A stretch of DNA of 19,378 nucleotides, taken from positions 1 to 19,378 of the forward strand of contig JAFGLK010000028.1 of NCBI GenBank assembly GCA_016928125.1, written 5' to 3'. Positions 1-7,146 of this stretch are shown piece by piece. A program made the position numbers and the translations under genes. A model generated the notes under the pieces. The model was not told where the DNA came from, did no database searches, and worked only from the letters and a program-made list of their open reading frames with translations. The DNA is from Anaerolineae bacterium (GTDB lineage Bacteria > Chloroflexota > Anaerolineae > UBA1429). Every line of letters begins with the position of its first letter. The first letter of the stretch is position 1.

Positions 1-351
1 GTTGACGTGATGCCCACGCTCCTCGACCTGGTGGGCATGCCAATCCCGGAGGGAGTGCAAGGCCTCTCTTTGAAGGGGTCGCTGGAGGATCCGACGGAGC
101 GCGTGCGCGAGGCGCTGCTGATCGAGAGCCCGGGCGTACGTCGCTCGGTGCGCACTTCCGATGCGCTCCTCACCTGGCACGGCCGCGGTGAGCGCGGCGA
201 GCTCTATGACCTGCGAGAGGATCCACATTGTCTGCGGAACCTGTGGGACGAGCCGCAGGCTGCAGCGTTGCAGCGCGAGATGCTGGCTCGCCTGATCCAG
301 CTCATGGCCGAGAACGTGGATCCCTTGCCGCCGCGGGTGGGCGCGTGCTGA
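1..351 (+). CDS. Sulfatase family protein, C-terminal fragment
   Basis: The frame is open from base 1 to the TGA at 349-351, so this is the last ~116 residues of a gene that begins upstream of the window. The visible part starts with VDVMPTLLDLVGMPIPEGVQG, which matches the family pattern D(V/L)-PT-L-D-G-P-G-QG-S found near the C-terminal end of type I sulfatases. It continues to GELYDLREDPHCLRNLWDEP, the usual closing block ('LYDL--DP-E--NL'). The catalytic formylglycine motif (C/S-x-P-S-R) lies in the missing N-terminal part, so activity and substrate cannot be judged. Related alkaline-phosphatase-superfamily hydrolases share the fold, but the LYDLREDP block favours a sulfatase. The next gene follows on the same strand after a short gap and may be co-transcribed. 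Confidence 0.85.
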   Translation, partial: VDVMPTLLDLVGMPIPEGVQGLSLKGSLEDPTERVREALLIESPGVRRSVRTSDALLTWHGRGERGELYDLREDPHCLRNLWDEPQAAALQREMLARLIQLMAENVDPLPPRVGAC

Positions 352-397
352 CATCGCAGTGCGGGTGAAAGTCTGGACATGGCAGGAATTTCGCTAC

Positions 398-403
398 AGA
401 GGA
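398..403 (+). promoter_or_regulatory. Ribosome binding site deciding the PHP gene start
   Basis: AGAGGA lies 6 nt upstream of the GTG at 410. This GTG directly precedes the DLHTHS motif, where PHP domains normally begin. The frame is open further upstream to a GTG at 359, but no comparable Shine-Dalgarno sequence precedes that codon. Confidence 0.55.
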
Positions 404-409
404 AGATTT

Positions 410-1417
410 GTGCGCGATCTACACACTCATTCGAACTACTCTGATGGTCTGCTCGCGCCACGCGCATTGGTGGAGCTTGCCGCGCGCGAGGGCGTGAAGG
501 AGCTCAGCCTCACCGATCACGACACGATCGCGGGCCTGGATGAGGCCCAGCAGACCGCTGCGAGCCAGGCCATCGGGTTCATGCCAGGCATCGAGATCAC
601 CTGCCGCTTTGGCGGGCGCGCGGTGCACATGCTGGGCTATGGTTTTGATCCGAACGTGGCGCGCCGCGATCGAGGCTTGATGGACTATCTGGACGGCATC
701 CGCGACCGAGACTATGCCTGGGCACTGCAGATGTGTCGCAAGAGCCTAGCCGACCCGATCCGGGTTCGGCTCAACGGTCACGTGCATGGCATCACTGTGT
801 CTGCAGCCGACCTCGGCGAGCCGGCCGGCACGATGCCCTCGGCCTTTCATCTGGCGGCGGTGGTCTCGCGTAAGCTTCGGACCCTCTCCGAGGAATTGGT
901 CATCCCGCCCCGTCATTGCCTCTACGTCTTTTTCGGGCGGCTCGAGCCGGAGCGCTGGGCCGAATCCTACTGGCCCGAGGTCAGAGAGCGCTATCGCGCG
1001 ATGCTCGCTACCCTGGGCACAGAGGTGCGCTCCTACTGGTGGACCGACCGCCCTACAGGCGAGATGCTCACCGCGCAGGAGGCGATCCAGGCGCTACAAC
1101 GCATCGGCGCCATCCCGGTGGTAGCCCATCCCGGCGAGATGCATCTAGATGCCGAGGAGATCGAGCAACTCGCCCAACTGGGCATGCGCGGCGTCGAGGT
1201 CTATAGCTACAAGCATACTTCCCAGGAGACGACTCGTTTCGAGGCCATCGCCCAGCGTCTGCAACTGATCACCACCGGCGGTACCGACTATCACGACTCG
1301 GATCACCGCGGACAGACGCGGCTCGGTCGCGACAGCCAGGGCGTGCCTCTACGTGGCGCGAGCCTGCATGAGCTTCAAGCCTTGGGCGCAACTATCTTTG
1401 AGCCTCAACGGGTGTAG
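410..1417 (+). CDS. PHP-domain metal-dependent phosphoesterase
   Basis: Protein of 335 residues from the GTG at 410; an upstream GTG at 359 would add 17 residues. The PHP metal-site motifs are visible in order: H5-x-H7 with D12 (DLHTHSNYSDG), H37 in LTDHDT, E62 in PGIEIT, H240 in VVAHPG, and D293/H295 in GTDYHD. The family (COG0613/TrpH-like) uses a multinuclear metal centre to hydrolyse phosphoesters. Known members act on nucleotides, short oligonucleotides or inositol- and histidinol-type phosphates, so the substrate here is open. Between E62 and H240 there is a long, mostly helical insertion, as in COG0613 proteins. The protein is probably cytoplasmic; no signal peptide is seen. It lies just downstream of the sulfatase on the same strand and faces the selenoprotein gene convergently. 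Confidence 0.85.
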   Translation: MRDLHTHSNYSDGLLAPRALVELAAREGVKELSLTDHDTIAGLDEAQQTAASQAIGFMPGIEITCRFGGRAVHMLGYGFDPNVARRDRGLMDYLDGIRDRDYAWALQMCRKSLADPIRVRLNGHVHGITVSAADLGEPAGTMPSAFHLAAVVSRKLRTLSEELVIPPRHCLYVFFGRLEPERWAESYWPEVRERYRAMLATLGTEVRSYWWTDRPTGEMLTAQEAIQALQRIGAIPVVAHPGEMHLDAEEIEQLAQLGMRGVEVYSYKHTSQETTRFEAIAQRLQLITTGGTDYHDSDHRGQTRLGRDSQGVPLRGASLHELQALGATIFEPQRV

Positions 1418-1454
1418 CAAGCGTTCGCTCAGCGTCGTCTGGTGTCGAGGGCCC

Positions 1455-1487
1455 GAGAGGCATGGACCTCGCGCGCCCATGCCTCTC
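1455..1487. terminator. Perfect 11-bp inverted repeat between convergent genes
   Basis: GAGAGGCATGG (1455-1465) is perfectly complementary to CCATGCCTCTC (1477-1487), with an 11-nt GC-rich loop. It sits in the 81-nt gap between the PHP gene stop (1417) and the selenoprotein gene stop (1499), where a shared bidirectional terminator is expected. No T-tract follows on either strand, so it may be an RNA-stabilising or Rho-assisted end rather than a classic intrinsic terminator. Confidence 0.45.
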
Positions 1488-1498
1488 ATGGTCAAACG

Positions 1499-3148
1499 CT
1501 AGCGCCAGTCATCCACGGACACGGTGCCCCGATAGTTGCAGCCCATGATGCGCCAGTAGGCGTTGGTCTCGCCTCCGACGACCACTACATGAATGTCCTC
1601 ATGCCGGTAGATGGGGATCATCTCGTCATCTGCCGCCGATAGATTGTAGGCCCAGGGCTGCTCGCCATTCAGCGCCCGCGGGTAGACATAGTTCTGGATG
1701 AGCTGATAGTCCCAGTAGACCGAGGCCGGCATGGTGGCATGGTGATAGACCCAGTCGATCAGCTTTTCCTTGGTGTCAAAGCCGCCGCGATCGATGAACT
1801 GCCGAGCGGTGGTCGGATCCAGGATAAAGGTGGGCGGATTGTGGGGGTGTAGCCCGCGCAGCATGTTGATCACATGCGCCCGCCAATAGCGCTCGCGCAG
1901 CCCCAGACAGAACGCCGTCGAACGACATCCGCCAAAGACGCTCACCGTGCTGTCCGTGGCCTTGAAGCCGTGCTGTACGTGGAACGGCTCCCAAGGGCTG
2001 GCCGCTTCATTCTCGGCGAAGGTCAGGCTGTTGTAGGCATAGTTGTTGCCCTGTGATCCCAGATAGGTCAAGCCGGGCACCGATCCACCCTGCAGGTTTT
2101 GCGAGAGCAGGCCATAGGCCCGCCCGATGGTGGCGTTGGCGTGATTGTACGGCCCCAGCGCCCCGGTGCCCCAGTTCATGCCGATCTCCTCGCGAATGGG
2201 GCCGTTCACCATCGCCATGGCGGCCGCTGAGCTGGTCGTGCTGCCCCGCGCGCTGCTTTCGCTGGCCGCCAGGGCCAGAATCACGGGAAAGTATCTAGGA
2301 CTGGCACCGGCCATGACCGCATTGACGGCCACCTTCTCCACCGTAAAGGCCCAGGCCTCACGGGTCGAGGTGGGCCGCATGCGCCCCACGATCTCTTCGG
2401 GCGCATGGCTCGTCCAGGACAGCATCTCTGCGACGCGCTCCTCGGTCGGCAGGACGATCGGGAGCTTGTCGGTCCAATTCTGGTCCAGGAAGAGCTGATG
2501 CAGATTCTCCTCGCTGTCGGATTCCACCAGCCGCGGCGTGGAGCGGTCATAGCTCGTGCCGCGTAGATCCTCGTCGCTCACCGGCCGGGTCAGCGCTTCG
2601 ACCACTTCCTGCATCACCGGTCGGCCCGTGATGGGATCATTTCCGTCCACGTAAGCGCGCAGCTCGGCGTTCGATTTGCCCATGACCGGCTGAGGCACAA
2701 AGACAAAGCGCTGGTTAGGCATGCCGTGAGCATAGGCGACCATGCGAACCGCCGGCTCAAAGATGTCGGTCTGGATTGAAGCGGTAGGCACGCCGTACTC
2801 GGTCTCCAATGTGATGCAAATCTCGGCGACCGCCGGGGCACAGGTGCTTCAATGCCCCACAGCGACGATCGCCGCATCGCCCCTGTCCCGGATCTCTGCA
2901 TAGAGCCTGGGGTCCGGCTGAGTGTAGACGCCGCTCTTGCTCACAAAGATCACATGCACCTGGGGCATGTGCTCGTGAAACCAGGCCTCCATTTGGCGCA
3001 GCAGCCGGTCGCCATCGTCAAAGCGGGTGTCGACGAGGTAGACCGTCTTGCCGTCCAGGGCTTCAGGTCGTGGGGCCATCCCCAGCCCACTGATCTTGGG
3101 AGGGTAGCCCTGTGGATTCAGTACCGTGATCTTGCCGGATTGGCCCAT
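1499..3148 (-). CDS. UGSC-family selenoprotein with in-frame UGA (Sec100)
   Basis: One 549-residue protein if the TGA at 2849-2851 is read as selenocysteine. The ATG at 3148 is chosen because AAAGGAG sits 7 nt upstream; the ATG at 3154 is only 1 nt from it. The N-terminal domain (about 1-165) looks like a nucleotide-binding-like alpha/beta fold (DGKTVYLVDTRFDDGD, then DAAIVAVGH). It ends at U100-S-T-C103, followed by helix and strand (EYGVPTASIQTDIFEPAV), the layout of the UGSC family where the motif is U/C-G-S-C. The C-terminal domain (about 205-549) carries VEKVAVNAVMAGASPRYFPV, NGPIREE, HANATIGRA, ENEAASPWEP and a late VVVVGGE, a pattern I recall from long members of this family. Function is unknown; the U-x-x-C suggests thiol/selenol redox or metal/metalloid chemistry. 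No signal peptide. Without recoding this would look like two ORFs, of 99-101 and about 436 residues. A nonsense mutation or sequencing error is the alternative. Confidence 0.85.
2810..2842 (-). promoter_or_regulatory. Putative bacterial SECIS element downstream of the UGA
   Basis: On the mRNA (minus strand) just after the UGA, CGGC-GGUC-GCCG folds as a 4-bp stem with a GGUC loop (2824-2835). UGUG at 2842-2839 can pair with CACA at 2813-2810, or UGC with GCA slightly inside, as a lower stem. Counting U of UGA as 1, the loop GGU falls at nucleotides 21-23. In E. coli fdhF mRNA the SelB-recognised GGU falls at 22-24, so position and loop sequence fit a bacterial SECIS. The pairing was done by eye and no energy was calculated. 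Confidence 0.65.
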
Positions 3149-3155
3149 CTTCATG

Positions 3156-3162
3156 CTCCTTT
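3156..3162 (-). promoter_or_regulatory. Ribosome binding site of the selenoprotein gene
   Basis: AAAGGAG on the minus strand. It is 7 nt from the ATG at 3148 but only 1 nt from the ATG at 3154, so it selects the internal ATG as start. Confidence 0.6.
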
Positions 3163-3254
3163 AGCGTGCTGTGCCCAAACGACGATCATGCCCTTCTGCG
3201 GCCGAGGCCATAGAGAGCCTGCATACGGAACAGCTAGCCCTCTTGCATGCGGGC

Positions 3255-3284
3255 ATTATAGCCATAGATCCTGCCCGCTTTCAA
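3255..3284 (-). promoter_or_regulatory. Sigma70-type promoter of the selenoprotein gene
   Basis: On the minus strand TTGAAA (3284-3279) is followed after 18 nt by a perfect TATAAT (3260-3255). The predicted transcript starts near 3248 and leaves a leader of roughly 100 nt before the ATG at 3148. I see a possible 6-bp hairpin in that leader but no riboswitch I can name. Confidence 0.65.
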
Positions 3285-3329
3285 GCGGCCGGCCCTGTCA
3301 CTCTCCCCCACAGACACGGACGCGGGCAG

Positions 3330-3357
3330 TTGCCTCTGCTCCTGGCTATGGTAGAAT
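3330..3357 (+). promoter_or_regulatory. Promoter of mutL
   Basis: TTGCCT (3330-3335) and TAGAAT (3352-3357) are separated by 16 nt. A TG one base before the -10 makes it an extended -10 promoter. Start of transcription would be near 3364, about 20 nt ahead of the mutL ATG. It is divergent from the selenoprotein promoter, with about 45 bp between the two -35 boxes. Confidence 0.55.
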
Positions 3358-3385
3358 CAAGTGCAACGAAAGGACAAGGCCTCAC

Positions 3386-5146
3386 ATGCCCATCCGCATC
3401 CTGCCGCCCGAAGTGTCCAACAAGATCGCCGCCGGCGAGGTGGTCGAGCGTCCCGCCTCGGTGGTAAAGGAGTTGCTCGAGAACGCCATCGATGCAGGCG
3501 CCGATGAGATCCAGGTGGAGATCGAGCAAGGCGGGCGACGGCTGATCCGCGTGAGCGACAACGGCTCGGGCATCCCAGCTGACCAGGCTGAGCTGGCGTT
3601 TCAGCGTCATGCGACCAGCAAGCTGGCCACCATTGAGGATCTGTACCGTGTCAGAACGCTGGGCTTTCGCGGCGAGGCGCTGGCCAGCATCGCCGCGGTG
3701 TCGCGCCTGACCCTGTCGACCTGCGCCCAGGGCGAGGAGGTGGGCACGCTGATCCGCCTGGAAGGGGGCCAGGTGATGCATCGGCAGGCTCAGGCCCGGG
3801 CACAGGGCACGACGATGGTGGTGGAGAACCTCTTCTTCAACACGCCGGCCCGGCTCAAGTTCATGCGCACCGATGCCACCGAGGCGGGCCACGTGGCCCG
3901 TCTGGTCACCAGCTATGCCCTGGCCTATCCTGAGAAACGCTTGGCACTGGAGCACAACGGGCGTCAAGTGCTGCGTACGGCGGGCACCGGCCAGCTCATG
4001 GATGTGCTCGTGTCACTGTATGGCCTGGACGTGTCCGAGCAGATGCTGGCCATCCCGCGTACGCTGGGGGAGGAGTCGGGACAGGATGTGATCGTATGGG
4101 GCTTTATCTCGGCCCCCGCGCTGCACCGCAACGACCGCCGCGACATGATGTATTTCGTCAATCGGCGCTGGATCCTGGACAGCACCCTCTCTTTTGCGGT
4201 GAGCGAGGCCTATCGCACATTGCTGCCGCAGGGTCGACATCCCATGGTCGTGCTGAACATCGAATTGCCCCCCGAGGCCGTGGATGTGAACATCCATCCA
4301 ACCAAGCGCGAAGTGCGCTTTCGCGACCGCAACAAGGTGTTCTCGGCGCTGCAACGTGCGGTGCGCACCACACTGATGGCGCAGCGTCCGGTTCCACTAA
4401 TGGGGGGGATGGCTGGCGCCGACCAGAGGTGGGGCCTTCGGGCACACGCTGGCTCACCCTCGCTCTCCGCCGAGCAGGCGCGCATGGCGCTCGAGTTGGG
4501 GCGCGGCCCCGGTTCGGCGTTACGCCCTGAGGCAGGTCAAGCACAGGATGAGGCCGCGCCGGCTCCTGGCGAGCGTCTGCCCATGCTGCGCGTCGTCGGG
4601 CAGATCGCTCAGACGTACATCATCGCCGAGGGGCCCGGTGGCATGTATCTGATCGACCAGCATGCGGCCCACGAGCGCATTCGGTACGAGGAGCTTGTGG
4701 CGCAGCGCGCTGGAGCGGGCGTCGCTTCGCAAGAGCTGCTCGAACCGCTGCCGATCGAGTTCAGCCCCCAGCAGGCCACGCTCCTGGAGGAGCAGCTAGA
4801 GACGTTGCAGGCCTTTGGGTTCGAGATCAGCCCCTTTGGCGGCAGTACGTTTCTCGTCCGACGTATCCCCGCCAGCCTGGCGGGCGAGAATGTAGCCATC
4901 GCCATCTCCGAGATGGTGGAGGCCGCCGCACAGTGCGAGGAGGGCTTTTCCTGGGAGGAGCAGGCCCTGATCACCCTGTCCTGCCACACGGCCGTACGCG
5001 CCGGCCAGACCCTCTCGATGGCCGAGATGCGCGACCTCAGCCGCCAATTGGAACGCAGTCAGCTTCCCCACACCTGCCCCCATGGGCGCCCCACCATGAT
5101 CCACCTCAGCCAGGCCCAGCTCGAGCGCGAGTTTGGGAGACGTTGA
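3386..5146 (+). CDS. mutL: DNA mismatch repair protein MutL (endonuclease type)
   Basis: Protein of 586 residues from the ATG at 3386; AAAGGA lies 11 nt upstream, and MPIRILPPEVSNKIAAGEVV is the standard MutL N-terminus. The GHKL ATPase signatures are intact: E29 and N33 in VVKELLENAIDAGA, D58 in DNGSGI, and GFRGEAL at 93-99. The transducer domain follows (VDVNIHPTKREVRF). The C-terminal dimerisation domain carries the metal-binding nuclease motif D424-QHAAHE-RIRYE435, plus the accessory C533 (SCHTAVRAG) and C564-PHGRP motifs. By family knowledge it should therefore nick DNA itself, like the MutL of bacteria without MutH. It acts in the cytoplasm with MutS, which is not in this window. A variable, poorly conserved linker spans roughly residues 330-400. 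It is divergently transcribed from the selenoprotein gene. Confidence 0.97.
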   Translation: MPIRILPPEVSNKIAAGEVVERPASVVKELLENAIDAGADEIQVEIEQGGRRLIRVSDNGSGIPADQAELAFQRHATSKLATIEDLYRVRTLGFRGEALASIAAVSRLTLSTCAQGEEVGTLIRLEGGQVMHRQAQARAQGTTMVVENLFFNTPARLKFMRTDATEAGHVARLVTSYALAYPEKRLALEHNGRQVLRTAGTGQLMDVLVSLYGLDVSEQMLAIPRTLGEESGQDVIVWGFISAPALHRNDRRDMMYFVNRRWILDSTLSFAVSEAYRTLLPQGRHPMVVLNIELPPEAVDVNIHPTKREVRFRDRNKVFSALQRAVRTTLMAQRPVPLMGGMAGADQRWGLRAHAGSPSLSAEQARMALELGRGPGSALRPEAGQAQDEAAPAPGERLPMLRVVGQIAQTYIIAEGPGGMYLIDQHAAHERIRYEELVAQRAGAGVASQELLEPLPIEFSPQQATLLEEQLETLQAFGFEISPFGGSTFLVRRIPASLAGENVAIAISEMVEAAAQCEEGFSWEEQALITLSCHTAVRAGQTLSMAEMRDLSRQLERSQLPHTCPHGRPTMIHLSQAQLEREFGRR

Positions 5147-5272
5147 TAGGCTGCGTTTCCCCAGCGCAACCCTCGTTTTGGGTGGGCGTATAGTAGGTGC
5201 CCCCGGAGCGAGATAAAAGCCAGTTCCGGGAGGTCTGCGTCGTCAGGATTTGGCTTACAGGGGGTGCCCTCG

Positions 5273-5740
5273 ATGAAACGCTATTACCGCAGCGATACAG
5301 ACAAGATCATCGCTGGCGTGTGCGGGGGACTGGCAAAGACGTTGCGTATCAGCCCGCTCCTGCTGCGCATCGCCTTTGTGATCGCAGCGATGATCAATGG
5401 TATTGGCCTGGTGGCCTATGTGCTACTGTGGCTCTTTATGGCGCCGGAGCATACCGCATTCGAAAACACGGATGAGATGGTGCGGCAGAATGTGCAGGAG
5501 ATGCGCCAGCGCGCTCGAGAGTTGGGGCGCGATGCGCAGCACGCCTTGGGCGGCACCGGGCGAGAAAACGAGTCCTCGAACAACAGGATCCTCATCGCAG
5601 GCGGCGTCCTGATTGGGTTGGGCCTCCTGGTGTTGCTGAGCAATCTGGGACTGCTCTGGTGGATAGGCCGCCTGTGGCCCCTCCTGCTGATCGCCCTGGG
5701 CGCAGTGCTGCTTCTCAACAACCTGAGGGATAGAGGCTGA
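5273..5740 (+). CDS. PspC-domain membrane protein
   Basis: Protein of 155 residues. The ATG at 5273 is chosen because AGGGGG lies 8 nt upstream and MKRYYRSDTDKIIAGVCGGLA is where PspC domains start; an in-frame GTG at 5264 is less likely. Residues 1-58 form the PspC domain: the basic VCGGLAKTL block, then a membrane segment with a GLVAYVLLWLFM core. A charged, probably helical linker (about 60-95, rich in E, R and Q) leads to two further membrane segments (about 100-150) of the LiaF-TM/DUF5668 kind. Family members sense or signal envelope stress; a precise role cannot be read from sequence. The stop codon overlaps the next ATG (TGATG at 5738-5742), so the two genes are translationally coupled and probably work together. 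It follows mutL after 126 nt with no convincing promoter. Confidence 0.85.
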   Translation: MKRYYRSDTDKIIAGVCGGLAKTLRISPLLLRIAFVIAAMINGIGLVAYVLLWLFMAPEHTAFENTDEMVRQNVQEMRQRARELGRDAQHALGGTGRENESSNNRILIAGGVLIGLGLLVLLSNLGLLWWIGRLWPLLLIALGAVLLLNNLRDRG

Positions 5741-6633
5741 TGGAGGAGGAACCTCGCACCCATCTGGCAGCGCCGATCCTGCTGGTGTTGCTGGGCGTGG
5801 CCTTGCTGCTCAGCCAACTGGGCATCTGGCAGATCCCCTGGAGTCAACTCTGGCGTTGGTGGCCGCTTCTGTTGGTGATCATCGGCCTCGATGTCATCCT
5901 CAGCCGCACGCGTATCGGGCAGATCCTCTTTCTGGCCATCGTGATCCTCGCGGTGGGGATCGTGCTGGCCGTGGCTCCGAGCCGTTGGCTGGTTCGGGCG
6001 GAGCGGCTTGTGACCCAATCGTACTCTCACGCCCTCGACGGAGCGACGTCGGCGAGGGTGCATCTGGAGTTGGCGATGGGACGCCTGGAGCTTGGGGCGC
6101 TGGACGACTCGGGCAACCTCTTTGAGGCGGATGTCCGCTACGATGAGAGACGCGGACGCTTTCTATCCGATGTAGAGCGGACAGGCGACGAGCTACAGGT
6201 CGAGCTGCGTAGCGAGTTCAGGGGCTGGGGTCCCTTTCCCGGCGAGGCCGCCGACCGCTGGGAGGTGCGGCTCAATCCGGATGTGCCGCTGCGCCTTGAC
6301 GTCGACGGCGGCATCAATCGGTCCCAGTTGGATCTCTCTCAGCTCGATCTGACGCGACTCGATCTCAATGTGGGCGTGGGCGACGTCGCACTCTCCTTGC
6401 CCGAGGGGAGCGTGTACCGAGCGCGCGTCGATGGGGGCGTGGGCAGGCTCGAGATCCGAGCCCCGCAGGAGGGGGCGGTGCGCATCGACGTGGATGGCGG
6501 CCTGGGCTCGGTCGATGTTGCCGAGCGCTTTCGCCGCGATGGGAATAGCTACCTCAGTGAGGACTATCGTTCGGGCGAAGAGGCGATCGAGATCGACATC
6601 AACGCAGGCATCGGCGCGCTCATCATCCGTTAG
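5740..6633 (+). CDS. LiaF-like membrane protein with toast-rack/adhesin-like repeats
   Basis: Protein of 297 residues starting inside the stop codon of the PspC gene. Three hydrophobic segments lie near residues 12-27, 36-53 and 60-80; WRWWPLLLVIIGLDVIL is typical of the LiaF/DUF5668 transmembrane region. The remainder is a soluble beta-rich domain with recurring units built around 'D-D-GG-' and 'L-LDL' (RLDVDGGINRSQLDL, LNVGVGDVALSLP, ARVDGGVGRLEI, RIDVDGGLGSVDV), as in the toast_rack/LiaF C-terminal domains. Relatives such as LiaF inhibit an envelope-stress two-component system, but no histidine kinase or regulator sits next to this pair, so the partner is unknown. An intrinsic terminator follows 25 nt after the stop. 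Confidence 0.8.
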   Translation: MEEEPRTHLAAPILLVLLGVALLLSQLGIWQIPWSQLWRWWPLLLVIIGLDVILSRTRIGQILFLAIVILAVGIVLAVAPSRWLVRAERLVTQSYSHALDGATSARVHLELAMGRLELGALDDSGNLFEADVRYDERRGRFLSDVERTGDELQVELRSEFRGWGPFPGEAADRWEVRLNPDVPLRLDVDGGINRSQLDLSQLDLTRLDLNVGVGDVALSLPEGSVYRARVDGGVGRLEIRAPQEGAVRIDVDGGLGSVDVAERFRRDGNSYLSEDYRSGEEAIEIDINAGIGALIIR

Positions 6634-6658
6634 CTGGACGCCCAGCACAGACTACACG

Positions 6659-6697
6659 GCCTGTCGGACGGTCAGAGTCCGGCAGGCTGTTTCTGTT
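6659..6697 (+). terminator. Rho-independent terminator after the PspC/LiaF pair
   Basis: An 11-bp stem (6659-6669 with 6677-6687, one T:G wobble, mostly G:C) with a 7-nt loop is followed by the T-rich run TGTTTCTGTT. It begins 25 nt after the stop of the LiaF-like gene and ends just before the promoter of the CsoR-family gene, cleanly separating the two units. Confidence 0.75.
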
Positions 6698-6701
6698 CGG
6701 T

Positions 6702-6730
6702 TTGACGCCAGAGGGCCCGTGGCTTATGAT
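6702..6730 (+). promoter_or_regulatory. Promoter of the csoR-like / thioredoxin unit
   Basis: TTGACG (6702-6707), a 17-nt spacer and TATGAT (6725-6730) give a near-consensus sigma70 promoter. Transcription would start near 6737, about 40 nt before the ATG at 6778. If the repressor controls itself, as CsoR-family proteins usually do, its operator should overlap this region. I did not see a clear long palindrome, so the operator position is undecided. Confidence 0.7.
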
Positions 6731-6777
6731 GTAGCCCTGGTCGGTCGTGGATGATATAGCCAGCAATCGAGAGGCCT

Positions 6778-7095
6778 ATGGCTGACGAGACCTTGAATCA
6801 GGCGCAAAAAGAAGAGATTCTCCGGCGCCTGCGGCGCATCGAGGGGCAGATGCGCGGCATACAACGGATGGTACTTGAGGAGCGCACGTGTGAGTCGATT
6901 GTGACGCAGGTAATGGCTGCGCGTGCGGCCCTGGACAAGGCGGGCCTGCAGATCATGAGTCATCACATCGAACGCTGCCTTGGCGATCCCTCTGAAAGCC
7001 GTGCGCAGCTCGATCGCATCATCTCGTTCTTCCTCAAGTTCGCGGGGGCGCCGCCCGAAGGGCTTGTTGAAGCGGAGGATTCCCAGCAGCCGTGA
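6778..7095 (+). CDS. CsoR/RcnR-family metal- or persulfide-sensing repressor
   Basis: All-helical protein of 105 residues (DUF156 family) that acts as a cytoplasmic DNA-binding tetramer. GAGAGG lies 3 nt before the ATG. The N-terminal block with RLRRIEGQMRGIQRM is the family signature. The sensing ligands are C38 (RTCES), H63 (SHHIERC) and C67, with exactly the 25- and 4-residue spacing of the Cys-His-Cys copper site of Mycobacterium tuberculosis CsoR (C36/H61/C65). The second-shell Tyr and Glu of that CsoR are not obvious here (T37 and, by ungapped counting, S83), and no copper ATPase or chaperone is adjacent. A persulfide sensor (CstR-like) or another metal is therefore possible. A thioredoxin gene follows 51 nt downstream on the same strand and is the likely co-transcribed partner. 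Confidence 0.9.
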   Translation: MADETLNQAQKEEILRRLRRIEGQMRGIQRMVLEERTCESIVTQVMAARAALDKAGLQIMSHHIERCLGDPSESRAQLDRIISFFLKFAGAPPEGLVEAEDSQQP

Positions 7096-7146
7096 TCTCT
7101 CATCGCCAGCACGGCGCTTCTGGAGTATAGAAAGCGAGGAGCCCCT

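Noticed and set aside
359..409. Longer start of the PHP gene at GTG 359
   Set aside because: It lacks a convincing ribosome binding site and would add 17 residues ahead of the point where PHP domains normally begin; GTG 410 has AGAGGA at good spacing.
2849..3154. A stand-alone gene of about 100 residues ending at the TGA, with a separate 436-residue gene starting at a TTG at 2809
   Set aside because: The two parts are in the same frame, only 13 sense codons separate the TGA from the TTG, no ribosome binding site precedes the TTG, and the family motif spans the TGA. One recoded gene explains all of it.
5189..5194. TATAGT as a -10 box for the PspC gene
   Set aside because: No acceptable -35 hexamer lies 15-19 nt upstream and there is no extended -10 TG.
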